Source of the DNA: Terriglobales bacterium
GTDB taxonomy: Bacteria > Acidobacteriota > Terriglobia > Bryobacterales > Bryobacteraceae
Reading direction: 5' to 3'
DNA length: 64,000 bases
NCBI GenBank assembly: GCA_027485675.1
Contig: JAIXQP010000016.1
Location: forward strand, 1-64,000
The notes beneath the pieces were generated by a model. The model was not told the origin of the DNA. It did no database searches and was given only the letters and a program-made list of their open reading frames with translations. The position numbers were made by a program, and so were the translations under genes. Below are positions 63,226 to 64,000 of this stretch, piece by piece; positions within the stretch are counted from its first letter, which is position 1; each line of letters begins with the position of its first letter.

Positions 63226-64000
63226 TTACTGCCCGCCCCGCAACCGGTAAAGCTCCACCCCGTCCCAGTCCTCCACCCGTTCCCACGCCGCATCCCCTCG
63301 TAACTCGGTCCGCAGCCGCCGGTGCATCTCCGGGTCCATATCCCGGCTGAAGTCGCTCTCCCGGAGCAAAAACCACCGGATGCCCTGCTGCCGCGCGTAT
63401 CCGGCGGCATCTCGGAAGGCCGCCCGCCGCGCCTCCCAGTCCTCGCGGTACCAGTTCAGCGTCGGCACCAGTAGACTCACGCTCGGCCGCCCCGTCGCCA
63501 GGTAGAGCAGCGTATCGTCTTCGGTCAGCACCGGCTCACTGCTCCCCCGCAATGCCGCGAACGCCGGCGCCAGCCGGCGCCACTCCCGCCGGTGACCCTC
63601 CATAAACTCCGGCAACAAAGCGGTCAGCACCGTTGCCTGCGCCTGGACGACGACCCCAACCACCAGCAAGCCGATCCCCGTCAGCACCCACGCCGCCCGC
63701 CGTTGTCCCGCATCCGTTCCCCGCATCAACTCCGCCATCCGCCGCCCCAAACGGCTAAACTCCGCCGTCCACCCCACCAGCAACAACGGCAAAAGCGGCA
63801 AAACAAACCGTTCGTTCGGGGCAAAGTGCCAAACCACCAGCTGCCCGGCGTAAAACAGCCCGAACCAGGCATACCCCCGAACCGTCTCGTTGCCCTCGCG
63901 CACCACCCGCCACAGCCCGCTCAACCCCGCCACCGCCATCACCTCGGCCAGAATCTTCTCCCCGAGCCCCCCGCCCGCTTTCGGCATCATGTAGGAGCCC
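63226..64000 (-). CDS. Membrane glycosyltransferase-like protein, partial (C-terminal part)
   Basis: At least 258 codons remain, and the frame stays open to the window edge. Helices: VRGYAWFGLFYAGQLVVWHF, ERFVLPLLPLLLVGWTAEF and GQRRAAWVLTGIGLLVVGVVVQAQATVL. The soluble C-terminus contains TEDDTLLYLATGRPSVSL and RWFLLRESDFSRDMDPEMHRR. The pattern APNERFVLPLLPLLLVG resembles the later helices of ArnT/PMT-type glycosyltransferases. The start lies beyond the window, so length and family are uncertain. It is convergent with flp2. Confidence 0.6.
   Translation of the reverse strand, partial: GSYMMPKAGGGLGEKILAEVMAVAGLSGLWRVVREGNETVRGYAWFGLFYAGQLVVWHFAPNERFVLPLLPLLLVGWTAEFSRLGRRMAELMRGTDAGQRRAAWVLTGIGLLVVGVVVQAQATVLTALLPEFMEGHRREWRRLAPAFAALRGSSEPVLTEDDTLLYLATGRPSVSLLVPTLNWYREDWEARRAAFRDAAGYARQQGIRWFLLRESDFSRDMDPEMHRRLRTELRGDAAWERVEDWDGVELYRLRGGQ

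Overview
The window is high-GC DNA from a free-living Gram-negative bacterium. The gene content points to the Acidobacteriota, most likely the Bryobacterales/Solibacteraceae. Evidence is the remnant of a Solibacter-type C-terminal domain (TIGR03437), planctomycete-type cytochrome proteins (DUF1549/DUF1553 and DUF1592/DUF1552), cytochrome-plus-PHM-like copper enzymes, GWxTD and roadblock proteins, a PEP-CTERM protein, a lone ImuA/ImuB-like pair and a multi-copy-type 'STGP' protein with intergenic repeats. This is a recollection-based family argument; no search was run. No tRNA, rRNA, CRISPR array, transposase or prophage was seen.

Layout. 1-3.1 kb: C-rich repeats, an Lgt-like membrane protein, a decayed TIGR03437 domain, a methyltransferase-like lipoprotein and a roadblock protein. 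3.3-7.2 kb: a zinc-ribbon/TM/LamG-like protein and a TPR protein followed by three decayed partial copies of its own 3' end. 7.2-13.4 kb: DUF2071, an S41 protease homologue that has lost its catalytic Ser and Lys, an FmdB zinc ribbon, two tandem Gfo/Idh/MocA oxidoreductases and a secreted cytochrome/PHM-like protein. 13.4-17.7 kb: an EamA transporter and an accessory patch with the STGP protein, TTCGAA-cored repeats, and one decayed plus one intact RelE-type toxin-antitoxin pair. 17.7-24.9 kb: a membrane protein, M28 peptidase, GalT, a methyltransferase, a hexa-isoleucine micro-ORF with its own terminator, then a TPR-CHAT protein beside a sigma factor. 25-36.4 kb: ImuA/ImuB, S41 peptidase, YbaK, DUF4287, DMFase-like, creatininase and amidohydrolase genes, and an EF-hand/ApbE-DUF2271/PepSY cluster. 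36.4-53.6 kb: PSD1 cytochrome protein, RND pump and adaptor, PEP-CTERM protein, tandem GNAT, sulfatase, and a four-gene operon of DUF1592, DUF1552 and two leucine-rich-repeat proteins. 53.7-64 kb: CpaE-like ATPase, TonB-like barrel, GWxTD protein, flavin reductase, HU, site-2 protease, glycosyltransferase, TIM-barrel protein, two Flp prepilins and a truncated membrane protein.

Functional themes. (i) Tad/Flp pilus: a CpaE-like ATPase and two prepilins whose mature parts are almost identical but whose leaders differ. (ii) Extracytoplasmic redox and carbon scavenging: Tat-exported dehydrogenase, cytochrome/copper proteins, sulfatase, DUF1592/1552, ApbE/PepSY. (iii) Signalling by a CHAT protease-like protein paired with a sigma factor. 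(iv) DNA-damage response: imuA-imuB behind a well-formed promoter with a dyad over the predicted start site.

The best candidates for something undescribed are the TPR-CHAT/sigma pair with its upstream micro-ORF, the secreted LRR/DUF1552/DUF1592 operon, the twin prepilins, and the STGP protein with its repeats.
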